64,000 nt of DNA from UBA8199 sp964507045 (GTDB taxonomy: Bacteria > Verrucomicrobiota > Verrucomicrobiia > Limisphaerales > UBA8199). The notes beneath the pieces are model-generated. The model had not been told where the DNA came from and made no database searches. It was given only the letters and a program-made list of their open reading frames with translations. The stretch's first letter is position 1. Every line of letters begins with the position of its first letter. The stretch covers positions 1 through 64,000 of the forward strand of contig CAZDOO010000019.1 in assembly GCA_964507045.1 (NCBI GenBank), in the 5' to 3' direction. The position numbers and the translations under genes are program-made. Of this stretch, positions 43,070-51,030 are shown piece by piece.

Positions 43070-44486
43070 GTTCCGGTTTCCTCACCTCCAGGAAGACGTT
43101 CACTTCCGTGGGGTCCTTGAAAAGGCGAGCGTGCTCAGCCGCAGCTCGCTGGGGCAGCAAAGCCGCGCCCTGCTTCACGCCGCGATAGATCAAATGCCAG
43201 TCCAATACGAATTCCAGCATGTGACGGAATGGCTTGCAGTCCTCCACGTTAGTGGCCGCCAGCAGCCCGCCCGGCGCCAGCCAATCGTAGAAGATGTTCG
43301 ATAGCTGCACACAAGTCCGGTCGGGAAGATAGTCAAACAAGCCGGCGCAATAAATAAGATCGTATTGCTGGGCCGGTGCCTGCGCGAGGGATTTGGCGCC
43401 CTCTCTGAGCACGTGCTGCACGGACTTCTTCTGGACCTGGATAGAAGCGCGCCGGGCGTAGCGCCGCTTCAGCTCCTCCAATACCCGGCTCGTGTAACGA
43501 ATCGTTTCCTCGTTAAAATCATACAGGCTGAATTGCGCGTGGTCGCTTAGCGCGTCTTCGGCCAGAAACTCCTGGACTTCGCGGGCCGGACCGCAGCCCA
43601 GGTTGAGCACGCGGGTCGGCCGGCCCCGGCTGGCTCCGCGCCGCGTTTCCGCCTGGAGCAAGCCCTTTAGATGCTGGACGCGATTGCGGTGGGCCCGAGC
43701 CGGCCACTGGCTCAGAAACCAGAGATTCAGCGTTCTGGCGAACAGCGAGCCGCCCTCGTACGGATCGCGCAAGATCATGTCCACCATCTCGTAGTCGCCC
43801 GCGTAGCCGAGCGGCTTGTGGTAGGTGCGATGCGCGAAGGGCGAGCACATGACCAGCGAATGCAGGTGCCGCTTGGCGAAGTTCTGATGGACCGGCCGCA
43901 GCTCTGCTTCGATGCCCGCCGAGATGCATTCGAGGCGCTCGTGCATGGCATCAAAGGCGGGGACCAGGTCGCGGCCGATTTCGCGCGCGGCGCGCAGTTC
44001 CATCTCCAACCGGTTGCCGGCGGGGGCGGCCTGGATCTCGAGTTCCACCTGTTCGAGCCAGAGGCGAAGGTCCGTCAGGAAGCTCTGCATGTCAGCCACC
44101 ACGACTTTGAACTCGGGCAGCACCCGGTAAAGCTTCTGCCAATGGCGCAGAAAGGTTTGGAATCCCTCGTGCAGCGGGGCGGGGTCAACGTCGGGCGAAA
44201 AGGAAGCGAGCAGGAAGCCCGACTCGTCGAGCTTGGCTTCACAGACCAGGGTCGTGCCCGCGTTGACCAAATTGGTCACGACCGCCCGCCCGGCGTAGAT
44301 CGCGCGCTCATGGATGATGATCTTGAAGCTCCCCAGCACCTCGGATACCTGCAGCACCAGGCTGGGATCGTAAACCTCGATGACCGCGAGGTAGCGAGTC
44401 AGCCGCAACAGGGTGGCGCGGATCTCGACACCCTGACTGCTCTGGCAAACCACCAGGTTGTCTTTGGCCATGCTGTTGTCCATCAT
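43062..44486 (-). CDS. PhcB-like SAM-dependent methyltransferase with N-terminal beta domain
   Basis: 474 aa, no signal peptide. Residues ~8-100 form a beta-rich domain that resembles a PilZ-type fold (LRLTRYLAVIEVYD, RAIYAGRAVVTNLVNAGTTL); this is uncertain. A helical region follows, then the family hallmark HRTYHKPLGYAGDYEMVDMI (219-238) and a class I methyltransferase domain: motif I LNLGCGPAREV (294-304), LYDFNEETI (321-329) and YDLIYCAGLFDYLPD (375-389). The hallmark is that of the PhcB-type enzymes that methylate 3-hydroxy fatty acids to make a diffusible signal. It is the first gene of a coupled operon with PhcS-like and PhcR-like genes. The start is probably MM at 44486. Confidence 0.8.
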   Translation of the reverse strand: MMDNSMAKDNLVVCQSSQGVEIRATLLRLTRYLAVIEVYDPSLVLQVSEVLGSFKIIIHERAIYAGRAVVTNLVNAGTTLVCEAKLDESGFLLASFSPDVDPAPLHEGFQTFLRHWQKLYRVLPEFKVVVADMQSFLTDLRLWLEQVELEIQAAPAGNRLEMELRAAREIGRDLVPAFDAMHERLECISAGIEAELRPVHQNFAKRHLHSLVMCSPFAHRTYHKPLGYAGDYEMVDMILRDPYEGGSLFARTLNLWFLSQWPARAHRNRVQHLKGLLQAETRRGASRGRPTRVLNLGCGPAREVQEFLAEDALSDHAQFSLYDFNEETIRYTSRVLEELKRRYARRASIQVQKKSVQHVLREGAKSLAQAPAQQYDLIYCAGLFDYLPDRTCVQLSNIFYDWLAPGGLLAATNVEDCKPFRHMLEFVLDWHLIYRGVKQGAALLPQRAAAEHARLFKDPTEVNVFLEVRKPEHG

Positions 44487-44567
44487 TTGCGCCCTGCTTT
44501 GGTTGATCTAGTCCGAGTAATCCACACCGGTCCGGCGAGAATGCCGGCTAGCCGCCGCGCCGGGCTT

Positions 44568-44590
44568 TGCGGCCAGAACCGCTGGCCGCA
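44568..44590. repeat. Perfect 9-bp hairpin upstream of the Phc-like operon
   Basis: Arms TGCGGCCAG (44568-44576) and CTGGCCGCA (44582-44590) with a 5-nt loop, in the 247-bp gap between the DUF2156 gene and the methyltransferase gene. No T-run follows on either strand. It may be a regulatory site or an RNA hairpin in the leader. Confidence 0.5.
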
Positions 44591-44733
44591 GCGTGTCCCA
44601 AGCCGGCGGGCGAATCAACCCATTATGGGGCGACTCGCACTCGGCAATTACAGACGGTTGCTGTTTCATACCACGCTTACGCCTCGGCCGCATACCTGCG
44701 GAGGGCCTCTGCGTTCCGCGCTCGGGCATTGGG

Positions 44734-46065
44734 TCAATTGGCTCCGCGATTCCTGCCGGCAGTCAGCATGCCGCGGATGAGCTTGCCGAAAGTCGCCACG
44801 CAGCCCTCGGTCATCCCGGCCGAGGCAAATGCCAGCAAGATGTCACTGCTGGGCAGAAAGCTGTTCGACGCAAAATAGAGCGGGCGCTCCACGCCGCGGT
44901 ACTTGGATTTGTGGAACGACAAGCCTTTGAAATTGTAGAGGGAACCGCCAAAGCGGGCGCTGAGCCGGAACACCAGCTTGGCTCCCCAATCGTCGTTAAA
45001 GGCTCCGCAGTCCAGCTTCCCAAAGGGGGCCAGCAGCAGGTTTAGGACTTCTGCGCCCTCCGGCTTGAACGTCTCCAGGGCCTCCATGTGGAGGGCGGTG
45101 GCCAGGCGGCCGAAGCGTTGCTCGTCGCACCGCACGATGTTTGCGGAGTAGCCGAAGACCTGCCCGTCGCGGTACATCGGATCGTAGAAGGCGAACCCGG
45201 CCACCCGGCGCTCCCGGTCGTAGGCGACAAACTTCCGGACGCCCTCTTCGTGGGCAAAGACCGGGCGCCGCGCATAGAGCCAGATTTCCCGGTCATTGAT
45301 CTTCCGAGAGCGAATCCATTGGGAGGAGAAGGCTTTCAGCTCCTCGTGGCGGCGCTCCAGGCCGGCCGCGTCTTCTTGGCGAATGGTTAGCCCTTCGCGC
45401 CGGGCTTCGTTGCGGGCGCGCTTGATCAAGTCCAGCTCCTTCCAGTTCCCTTGGGTGTTGTAGGTCTGAATGGGAATGAGCGGCTCATACCCGATGCAGT
45501 TGGCTTTGAAACCCAACGACCGCAGCGCTTCAGCGCACTCTTTGGAGATTACGCAGAATGCGGCACGCGGGTCCCATTCCAGGAAGCTGCGAAGGAGGCC
45601 CGGGAGGTCTTCCCGGGCGCAGATCGGATCGGAGAAGGCGATGCGCTTAGGCCGGCGCGCCAGCAGCGGGTGCCGCACCCGGGTATAAGCGATGTAGCCG
45701 GTCGGCGCGATGAAGTACTCCATCCCTGCCTGCAGCGTCGCATAGGCAATGCCCTCCCGACCATGCGCTTTGAGAAACGGAGAGAGCAAATCCCACTTCT
45801 GCTTCTGGGTCAGGCTCTGCGCGCTGGCGTCCTCGATGATTTGCACTCTCGGTTTGCGCGCCGGGCGAAAGTCACGGATCAGGCACGATCCGGCATTCGG
45901 TCGTTCCAGGGCCCAGCCGGCGGTGAGCGCGCACACGCTGGCGGGATTGGGCTCTGGTTGTCCTGGCAGGGCCATGGTGCCCGATGCCCCGCCTCGCTCC
46001 AGAAGCAGGTTCTGGCGAGCGTGGAACGTGGCCCACGGCTGCGGCGTGGTATACGAGCACTTCAT
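44734..46065 (-). CDS. DUF2156 (LPG synthase C-terminal-like) protein
   Basis: 443 aa from ATG 46065, which is preceded by an optimal GGAGG ribosome-binding site at 6 nt; the longer upstream frame lacks such support. Residues ~125-430 carry the DUF2156 pattern: YATLQAGMEYFIAPTGYIAY, FSDPICAREDLPGLLRSF, FCVISKECAEALRSLGFKAN, then EVLNLLLAPFGKLDCGAFND and LYNFKGLSFHKSKYRG. In MprF this domain transfers an aminoacyl group from tRNA to phosphatidylglycerol on the cytoplasmic side. Here the flippase half is missing, as in many stand-alone DUF2156 proteins. It sits between FadL and the Phc-like operon; a role in modifying a lipid or acyl signal is speculative. Confidence 0.8.
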   Translation of the reverse strand: MKCSYTTPQPWATFHARQNLLLERGGASGTMALPGQPEPNPASVCALTAGWALERPNAGSCLIRDFRPARKPRVQIIEDASAQSLTQKQKWDLLSPFLKAHGREGIAYATLQAGMEYFIAPTGYIAYTRVRHPLLARRPKRIAFSDPICAREDLPGLLRSFLEWDPRAAFCVISKECAEALRSLGFKANCIGYEPLIPIQTYNTQGNWKELDLIKRARNEARREGLTIRQEDAAGLERRHEELKAFSSQWIRSRKINDREIWLYARRPVFAHEEGVRKFVAYDRERRVAGFAFYDPMYRDGQVFGYSANIVRCDEQRFGRLATALHMEALETFKPEGAEVLNLLLAPFGKLDCGAFNDDWGAKLVFRLSARFGGSLYNFKGLSFHKSKYRGVERPLYFASNSFLPSSDILLAFASAGMTEGCVATFGKLIRGMLTAGRNRGAN

Positions 46066-46259
46066 TGTTCGCCTCCATAGCAGCGTTCCGGGTGCCAACA
46101 CGCCGGTCCTGGCGCTGAAAACGTGGGAAAATCTGCACGCACGCCGACCGCGTCTCACCGCGATACAGAATGTCCAAAGCCGAGGCAGAATCCCTGGCGG
46201 GAGGGGAGTGTTGCGGATGGCCCCGGCCGGGGCGGGGCGCCGGCATGGCGCCCGGGGAA

Positions 46260-47552
46260 TCAGAAGTGCACGCCCACCGACAAAATTATGGCGTGGCTGA
46301 TGAAATCATACGTGCCGTCGGCGCGCTCGCCGGAATTCGTCGCGGGCTGCGAGGAGGGCTTGCTGCCAGTGACGGTATGGTCGGGGCCGTAGCCAAATTG
46401 GTAGGTCAGGTCGAAACTGTAACGCTTTCCTCTGTAGCCGCCGCCGACGCTGAAGAAGTGCCGGTCCAGGTCTGCTGCCAGCGGGCTGTAATAATCGTCC
46501 GGAACCGAATTTTCGTTGAAGATGTAGCCGGCGCTCACGTGCCAGCCGTTGTCGAAATACCGTGTCACGCCAAACTCATACATCCAGCTCGGCTGCCAGT
46601 TGAGTGTCACATTAACGTTCTTCTGCACGGGATACGGCGGGGCAGGGGATTGATAAATCGTCGTCTTTCCAAAGCTGCTCCACTTGGTGTAATCCGCGTC
46701 AAACTCCAGATTCCATTTGGGCGTGGGCCGGTACGAGATGCCAACCACTGCGGTCAGGGGGAAATCAAACTGCGTGTGTGCCGAGCGCTGCGTATTGGCG
46801 ATTTGGGGCTGGCGCTGGAATTCGGTGTGGCCTTCCAGGTCCACCGGTGTCGCGCCGCGGAAGGTGGCGCCCAGCGAGACCTTTTCGTGGGGTTGGAACA
46901 ACACGCCCAGGTTGTATCCCGTGCTCCAACCATCTCCTTCAAAGCGGAAGTTGTCCTTCAAGCGGGGCGTGAGCTTGCGCAGACCCTGCTCCATCTCCAG
47001 GTCCACGTAATTCACCATCACGCCGCCGGCAATCGAGAGCCAGGGCGCCAGCTTGAGTGCCACCACCGGATTAATCGTCGCATAAGTCAACGAAGCTTCC
47101 GTGGCGACCGAGCGAAAGCCTGTGTCCTGCGGCCAGCTGATATCCCCCCCATAAGGCGAGTAAAGCCCCAGCCCAAAGCTCAACAGCCAATCCTTTGGCG
47201 TGTAGGTGGCGAAGCCCTGGGGGACCGCGGCCCAGGGGTCATCTATGTGAAACGTGTTGGTGTTGCGCGGGCTGGGCGGAGTGTAGCTGGGATTAAGGTA
47301 GAGCCCGCAAGCGCCGCCCCGGAAATTCAGGCCTTCGAGCTGGGTGATGCCGGCCGGGTTGTAGTAAACAGCCGACGCATTATCCGCGGTGGCAACAAAG
47401 GCTTCACCGCGCGCGGTGGCAAAGGCATCCTGACCACCCAGGCGGAAACCGTTGGCGGCCGCGTTCAGGGCCGAAGCCGCGCACAGCAGTGCCACAAGAA
47501 ACCCGGTCGAGTTGCGCTCTTGAGTGATCATCAATTTGTCGGCTTGAACCAT
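46260..47552 (-). CDS. FadL/OMPP1-type outer-membrane fatty-acid transporter
   Basis: 430 aa. A signal peptide (GFLVALLCAASALNAAA) leads to NGFRLGGQDAFATARGEAFVATADNASAVYYNPAGI, given here in two parts: NGFRLGGQDAFATARG then FVATADNASAVYYNPAG. This NPA segment is the hallmark of FadL-family beta-barrels, whose N-terminus plugs the pore. The remaining protein alternates aromatic-rich beta strands and ends in phenylalanine (ILSVGVHF), as expected for BAM insertion. It brings long-chain fatty acids or other hydrophobic molecules across the outer membrane. ATG 47552 is used; ATG 47531 is an alternative. It is 194 bp upstream of the DUF2156 gene on the same strand. Confidence 0.9.
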   Translation of the reverse strand: MVQADKLMITQERNSTGFLVALLCAASALNAAANGFRLGGQDAFATARGEAFVATADNASAVYYNPAGITQLEGLNFRGGACGLYLNPSYTPPSPRNTNTFHIDDPWAAVPQGFATYTPKDWLLSFGLGLYSPYGGDISWPQDTGFRSVATEASLTYATINPVVALKLAPWLSIAGGVMVNYVDLEMEQGLRKLTPRLKDNFRFEGDGWSTGYNLGVLFQPHEKVSLGATFRGATPVDLEGHTEFQRQPQIANTQRSAHTQFDFPLTAVVGISYRPTPKWNLEFDADYTKWSSFGKTTIYQSPAPPYPVQKNVNVTLNWQPSWMYEFGVTRYFDNGWHVSAGYIFNENSVPDDYYSPLAADLDRHFFSVGGGYRGKRYSFDLTYQFGYGPDHTVTGSKPSSQPATNSGERADGTYDFISHAIILSVGVHF

Positions 47553-47955
47553 TGGAATGCCGCCCCAGCTAAGCACGGAGCGCGCAGGCAAGCAAGCAAC
47601 TTTCCTGCCGTGGCGAGCGTTGGGACGCATTTCCGGGCCGCGTCGCCCAATCCCCTCAACAGGAAGGCGAGCGCCCTCGCGAGCCCATATACCTTTGAAA
47701 CTCTAAGGAAATCAGGGCTCGCGTAGACGATTCCCCTCCCGCCACAAGGTTTGTAACATTGCAACCTCCACCCCGCTTCCGGCTTCCCGCACCGTCTCCT
47801 CAACGTCACCCCTCCCTAGCACCTCTCATAATCTATGAGAGGTGCTAGGGAGGGGTGACGGTGGGGTGAGCCAGCGCCCGGCTTGGGGAGAGTTGACCTA
47901 CCGCTCGTGCTCTCTTTTCCTTTACTTTTGCCCGGGGCGAGCCAAAGTTCCCACT
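47553..47955. other. 403-bp divergent intergenic region with hairpin element 4
   Basis: Lies between the divergent FadL and SGNH-like genes and contains hairpin 4 (47798-47866). Open frames run through the hairpin but have no coding character, and no other feature was recognised. Confidence 0.7.
47798..47866. repeat. Hairpin element 4 of a five-copy family
   Basis: 33-nt arms (47798-47830 and 47834-47866), 31 of 33 matching, with an ATC loop. The core (CACCCCTCCCTAGCACCTC) is identical to element 1 at 4117-4185, while the outermost arm bases have drifted and one flanking side continues as TGAGCCAG, as in elements 2 and 3. Confidence 0.9.
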
Positions 47956-49011
47956 GTGAAAAGTCTGGTGCGATGGATGGCATGCGTTTTGTTGTCCGGA
48001 TTGGCGGTTCTCCCGGCATCGGCCGCTTTCAGCTCTCTTTACGTCTTTGGCGACGGGGTTTGCACCACGACGGCTTCCCCTGACCCGCCGTCTCTCTTCT
48101 ACGGCAGCCGCTTCTGCAATGGCCGGGTCTGGGTGGAGGTGCTGGCCCAGCGGCAAGGGCTGACCTTGAGTTCCAGCCAGAACATGTCTTACTACGCCCA
48201 CACCAGCACCAACCTGTTGACCAATTCGTTCTCGCTGCCGGCGGCGGCGACCAACTGGCTGTTTGTGGTGAGAGTCTGCGATGCGGACTTCGTCGGGGAC
48301 ATCGAGAACCTGCCCATTAACTCAACCACCTGGAACAACTACATCAATCGTTCCCTAACCAATCATTTCCGGATAGTTACGAATCTCTATGCCAACGGCG
48401 CGCGCACTTTGATCATGCCGAACGCAGTGGATCTCACCATGGTTCCGAACTATTTCAATAACCAGAACAAGACCTTTATCCGGCAGAAGATAGCTGACTT
48501 CAATACCGGGCTGGCCACCACGGTCGTGAACCAAATCAAGGCCAGATGCCCAGGCATTACGGTTTATGTCCCGGACTTCTTCGCCCTGTTCGACAGTATG
48601 CTGGCCAACCCCGCCACCTACGGACTGGTCAATCCCACACCCGGGTGCAATGCGATCGGTGACGGTTACACCTCGCTGAGCAGCGGCCTGGGCGTGAGCT
48701 ATATCTTCTGGGATGATCTGGACCCGACGGCGAAGGCCCAGGCAGTCATGGCCGATGTTGTTCAGCGGATGGTTTCGCCGGCGACAATCAGGAATGTCGT
48801 CTCGCTAGGTACCAGCAACCGGCTGGACGTGGTGAATGTTCCCGTTGGCCTGAGCGGGTATGTGGAAGGTCGGACTAATGTGGTGAGTGGTAGCTGGACC
48901 TCGGCGACCAACTTCAACAGCACCAGCGTTTCGCAAGCGATCTATGTCCCAGCCTCCGGCTCGCGGCGTTTCTACCGCCTGCGTTTCCCTTTCGCCTGGA
49001 CACCGCCGTAA
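47956..49011 (+). CDS. Secreted SGNH/GDSL-like protein with lost catalytic residues
   Basis: 351 aa from GTG 47956 (MKSLVRWMACVLLSGLAVLPASAA as signal sequence, given in short). The fold signature of GDSL esterases is clear: block I LYVFGDGVC, block III FVVRVCDADFVGD and block V YIFWDDLDPTAKA. However the Ser of GDS is Gly, the Asn of the GxND block is Ala (CDADF), and the His of the usual WDxxHPT is Asp, with only the block V Asp kept. The first three catalytic or oxyanion residues are thus gone. The C-terminus adds a domain with VVSGSWTSATNFNSTS typical of secreted verrucomicrobial proteins. It may act as a binding protein. Divergent from fadL. Confidence 0.78.
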   Translation: MKSLVRWMACVLLSGLAVLPASAAFSSLYVFGDGVCTTTASPDPPSLFYGSRFCNGRVWVEVLAQRQGLTLSSSQNMSYYAHTSTNLLTNSFSLPAAATNWLFVVRVCDADFVGDIENLPINSTTWNNYINRSLTNHFRIVTNLYANGARTLIMPNAVDLTMVPNYFNNQNKTFIRQKIADFNTGLATTVVNQIKARCPGITVYVPDFFALFDSMLANPATYGLVNPTPGCNAIGDGYTSLSSGLGVSYIFWDDLDPTAKAQAVMADVVQRMVSPATIRNVVSLGTSNRLDVVNVPVGLSGYVEGRTNVVSGSWTSATNFNSTSVSQAIYVPASGSRRFYRLRFPFAWTPP

Positions 49012-49099
49012 ACTGCCCATTGCCGTCGGTTAGGTTTCTGCTTGTTGCCCCGGCCCGCAGGCGTTAACGTTTGGGCCTCCGTGGCAACGCACAACAGTT

Positions 49100-49855
49100 A
49101 TGGCCGGTTCTGAAAGCGAGCAGGGCGATTTGCGCGAGCGGCTGCTGGCGGTGCCGGCGCGGCAGCTTGAGGAGCGCCTCGGGCAACTCGACCGCCTGGC
49201 CACGCTGGGCACGCTGGCCGCCGCCATGGCCCACGAGATCCGGAACGCGCTTGTGCCCGGCAAGACTTCTGTTGATTTGCTGCTGGAGAAGCACCCGGAT
49301 GCCGAACTGGCTGACCTCGTCCGCCGCGAGCTGAGCCGCATTGACGCGATTGTCACCCGGATGCTCACCTTTTCGGGGCCGGCGCGTCCGGCGCTGGGCA
49401 AGGTCCGGCTGCATGAGGTTTTGGAGCACTCGCTGCGGCTCGTGCAGCCGCGTTTGGAAGGCAGTGAGGTCTCGTTAAGCCGGTCGTTCCAGGCCGCGCC
49501 GGATGTCGTGATGGGCGACGAGTACCAATTGCAGCAGGCTTTCGTGAACCTGTTGCTGAACGCGCTCGAAGCGATGGGGACCGACGGCGCGCTCTCGGTC
49601 ACCACGGAGACCATGGGTGCGGGGGCCGACGGCGCGGCGCAACTTCGGGTGGCGATCCAGGACAACGGTGCGGGCATTCCGCCGGATGTAATGAGGCGGC
49701 TGTTCGAGCCGTTCTTCACCACCAAACCGAGTGGCACGGGCCTGGGGCTGGCGATCACCCGCCGCATTATCCTGGAGCACCGGGGCGACATCCGTGTGGA
49801 AAGCCAGCTTGGCCAAGGCACCGCCTTCCATATCCTGCTCCCGGTTTCGGCCTGA
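49100..49855 (+). CDS. Orphan cytoplasmic histidine kinase
   Basis: 251 aa, no membrane helix and no sensor domain. The N-terminal ~25 residues are a short coiled lead, followed by the H box LAAAMAHEIRNALVPG with phospho-His, a helix pair, and a complete ATPase domain: N box VNLLLNALEAM, G1 QDNGAGIPPD, F box FEPFFTTK and G2 GTGLGLAITRRI. The sequence is of the NtrB-type H-box group. A transmitter without input domain needs a partner protein, possibly the GAF protein or a receiver elsewhere. No response regulator gene is adjacent. Confidence 0.88.
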   Translation: MAGSESEQGDLRERLLAVPARQLEERLGQLDRLATLGTLAAAMAHEIRNALVPGKTSVDLLLEKHPDAELADLVRRELSRIDAIVTRMLTFSGPARPALGKVRLHEVLEHSLRLVQPRLEGSEVSLSRSFQAAPDVVMGDEYQLQQAFVNLLLNALEAMGTDGALSVTTETMGAGADGAAQLRVAIQDNGAGIPPDVMRRLFEPFFTTKPSGTGLGLAITRRIILEHRGDIRVESQLGQGTAFHILLPVSA

Positions 49856-49934
49856 AGGCAGGCGGGACGACCGCACCCCGGTCTGTCGCTGGCCGGGTTG
49901 ACGAGGCGGGCATAGCTCGCACAAGATAGCCGCC

Positions 49935-50912
49935 ATGCGCACCTTCACGCTCGGCATCCTGAGCGACATTCATTACGCCAGCGCCGCCGAACGCGCGCGC
50001 GGCCAGGACTACGAGCTGCGGGAGGTTGCCAACCCCCTGGTCCGCGCCTTCGCAACCGGTTTCCGGCGTTTCGTCTGGTTGCGCGAACCTCTGGACAAGA
50101 ACTTTCTCCTGGAGCGGTTCCTGGAGCAGGGGCCCGGGTTCGACTATGTGATCGCCAACGGCGATTACTCCTGTAACTCGGCTTTCGTGGGTGTGAGCGA
50201 CGATGCGGCCTGCGAGAGTGTGCGGGAATGCCTGGGCAAACTGCGGCAGCGGTTCGGTGCCCGCCTGCGGGCGAATTATGGCGACCACGAGCTGGGCAAG
50301 CGCTCGATGTTCGGCGGGTGCGGCGGGCTGCGACTGGCCAGTTGGCGTCGTGCCCGGGGGGACCTGGACCTGCCGCCGTTGTGGCAAGTCGAGGTCGGCC
50401 GCTATGTGCTGCTGGGATTTGCCTCCTCGCTAGTGGCGCTGCCGGTGTTTGCGGCGGAGATGCTGCCCGCCGAGCGGCCGGAGTGGGAGCGCCTGCGGAC
50501 CGAACACCTGGCGAAGATAGGCGCGGTGTTCGCGACGCTGCGTCCAGACCAGAGGATGCTGCTGTTCTGCCACGATCCGACCGCGTTGCCGTTCCTGTGG
50601 CGGGAGGAGAGCGTCCGGGCCAAATTGGCGCAGATCGAGCAAACGGTTGTGGGCCATCTGCACTCCAACTTCGTGTTTTGGAAGGCCCGCCTGCTCGCGG
50701 GGATGCCGCGCATCGGCTTTCTGGGCCACGCCGTCCAGCGTTATAGCACCGCCTTGAGCCAGGCCCGCTATTGGCGTCCCTTCCGCGTTCGCCTTTGCCC
50801 CGCGCTGGCCGGTATTGAGCTGTTGAAGGACGGCGGATACTGCACGATCGAGCTCGACCCGGAAGCGCATGACCCAATCCGCTTTAATTTCCATCGCTTG
50901 CATCGTCCGTGA
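49935..50912 (+). CDS. Calcineurin-like metallophosphoesterase
   Basis: 325 aa. Metal-binding motifs run in order: LSDIHYA (DxH), VIANGDYSC (GD), NYGDHELG in place of GNH(D/E), LLFCHDPTA and VVGHLHSN (GHxH), which together form the two-metal site of calcineurin-like phosphoesterases. The asparagine of GNH is replaced by Asp (YGDHE), an uncommon change. It probably hydrolyses a phosphomono- or diester; the substrate is not predictable. It follows the kinase gene by 79 bp. No signal peptide, so cytoplasmic. Confidence 0.85.
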   Translation: MRTFTLGILSDIHYASAAERARGQDYELREVANPLVRAFATGFRRFVWLREPLDKNFLLERFLEQGPGFDYVIANGDYSCNSAFVGVSDDAACESVRECLGKLRQRFGARLRANYGDHELGKRSMFGGCGGLRLASWRRARGDLDLPPLWQVEVGRYVLLGFASSLVALPVFAAEMLPAERPEWERLRTEHLAKIGAVFATLRPDQRMLLFCHDPTALPFLWREESVRAKLAQIEQTVVGHLHSNFVFWKARLLAGMPRIGFLGHAVQRYSTALSQARYWRPFRVRLCPALAGIELLKDGGYCTIELDPEAHDPIRFNFHRLHRP

Positions 50913-51030
50913 CAAGAGTTGCCCGGCGGGTAGCGCAATCGTTGGTGGGTGGTGAGGGAAGGAGCCGCCACGGCTGGGAAACGACTGGCGGGAAGGCCGC
51001 CAGACTGCGGGAGACACCGTTGGGGGCGGG

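Noticed and set aside
44568..44590. Hairpin as a transcription terminator upstream of the Phc-like operon
   Set aside because: No T-tract on either strand.
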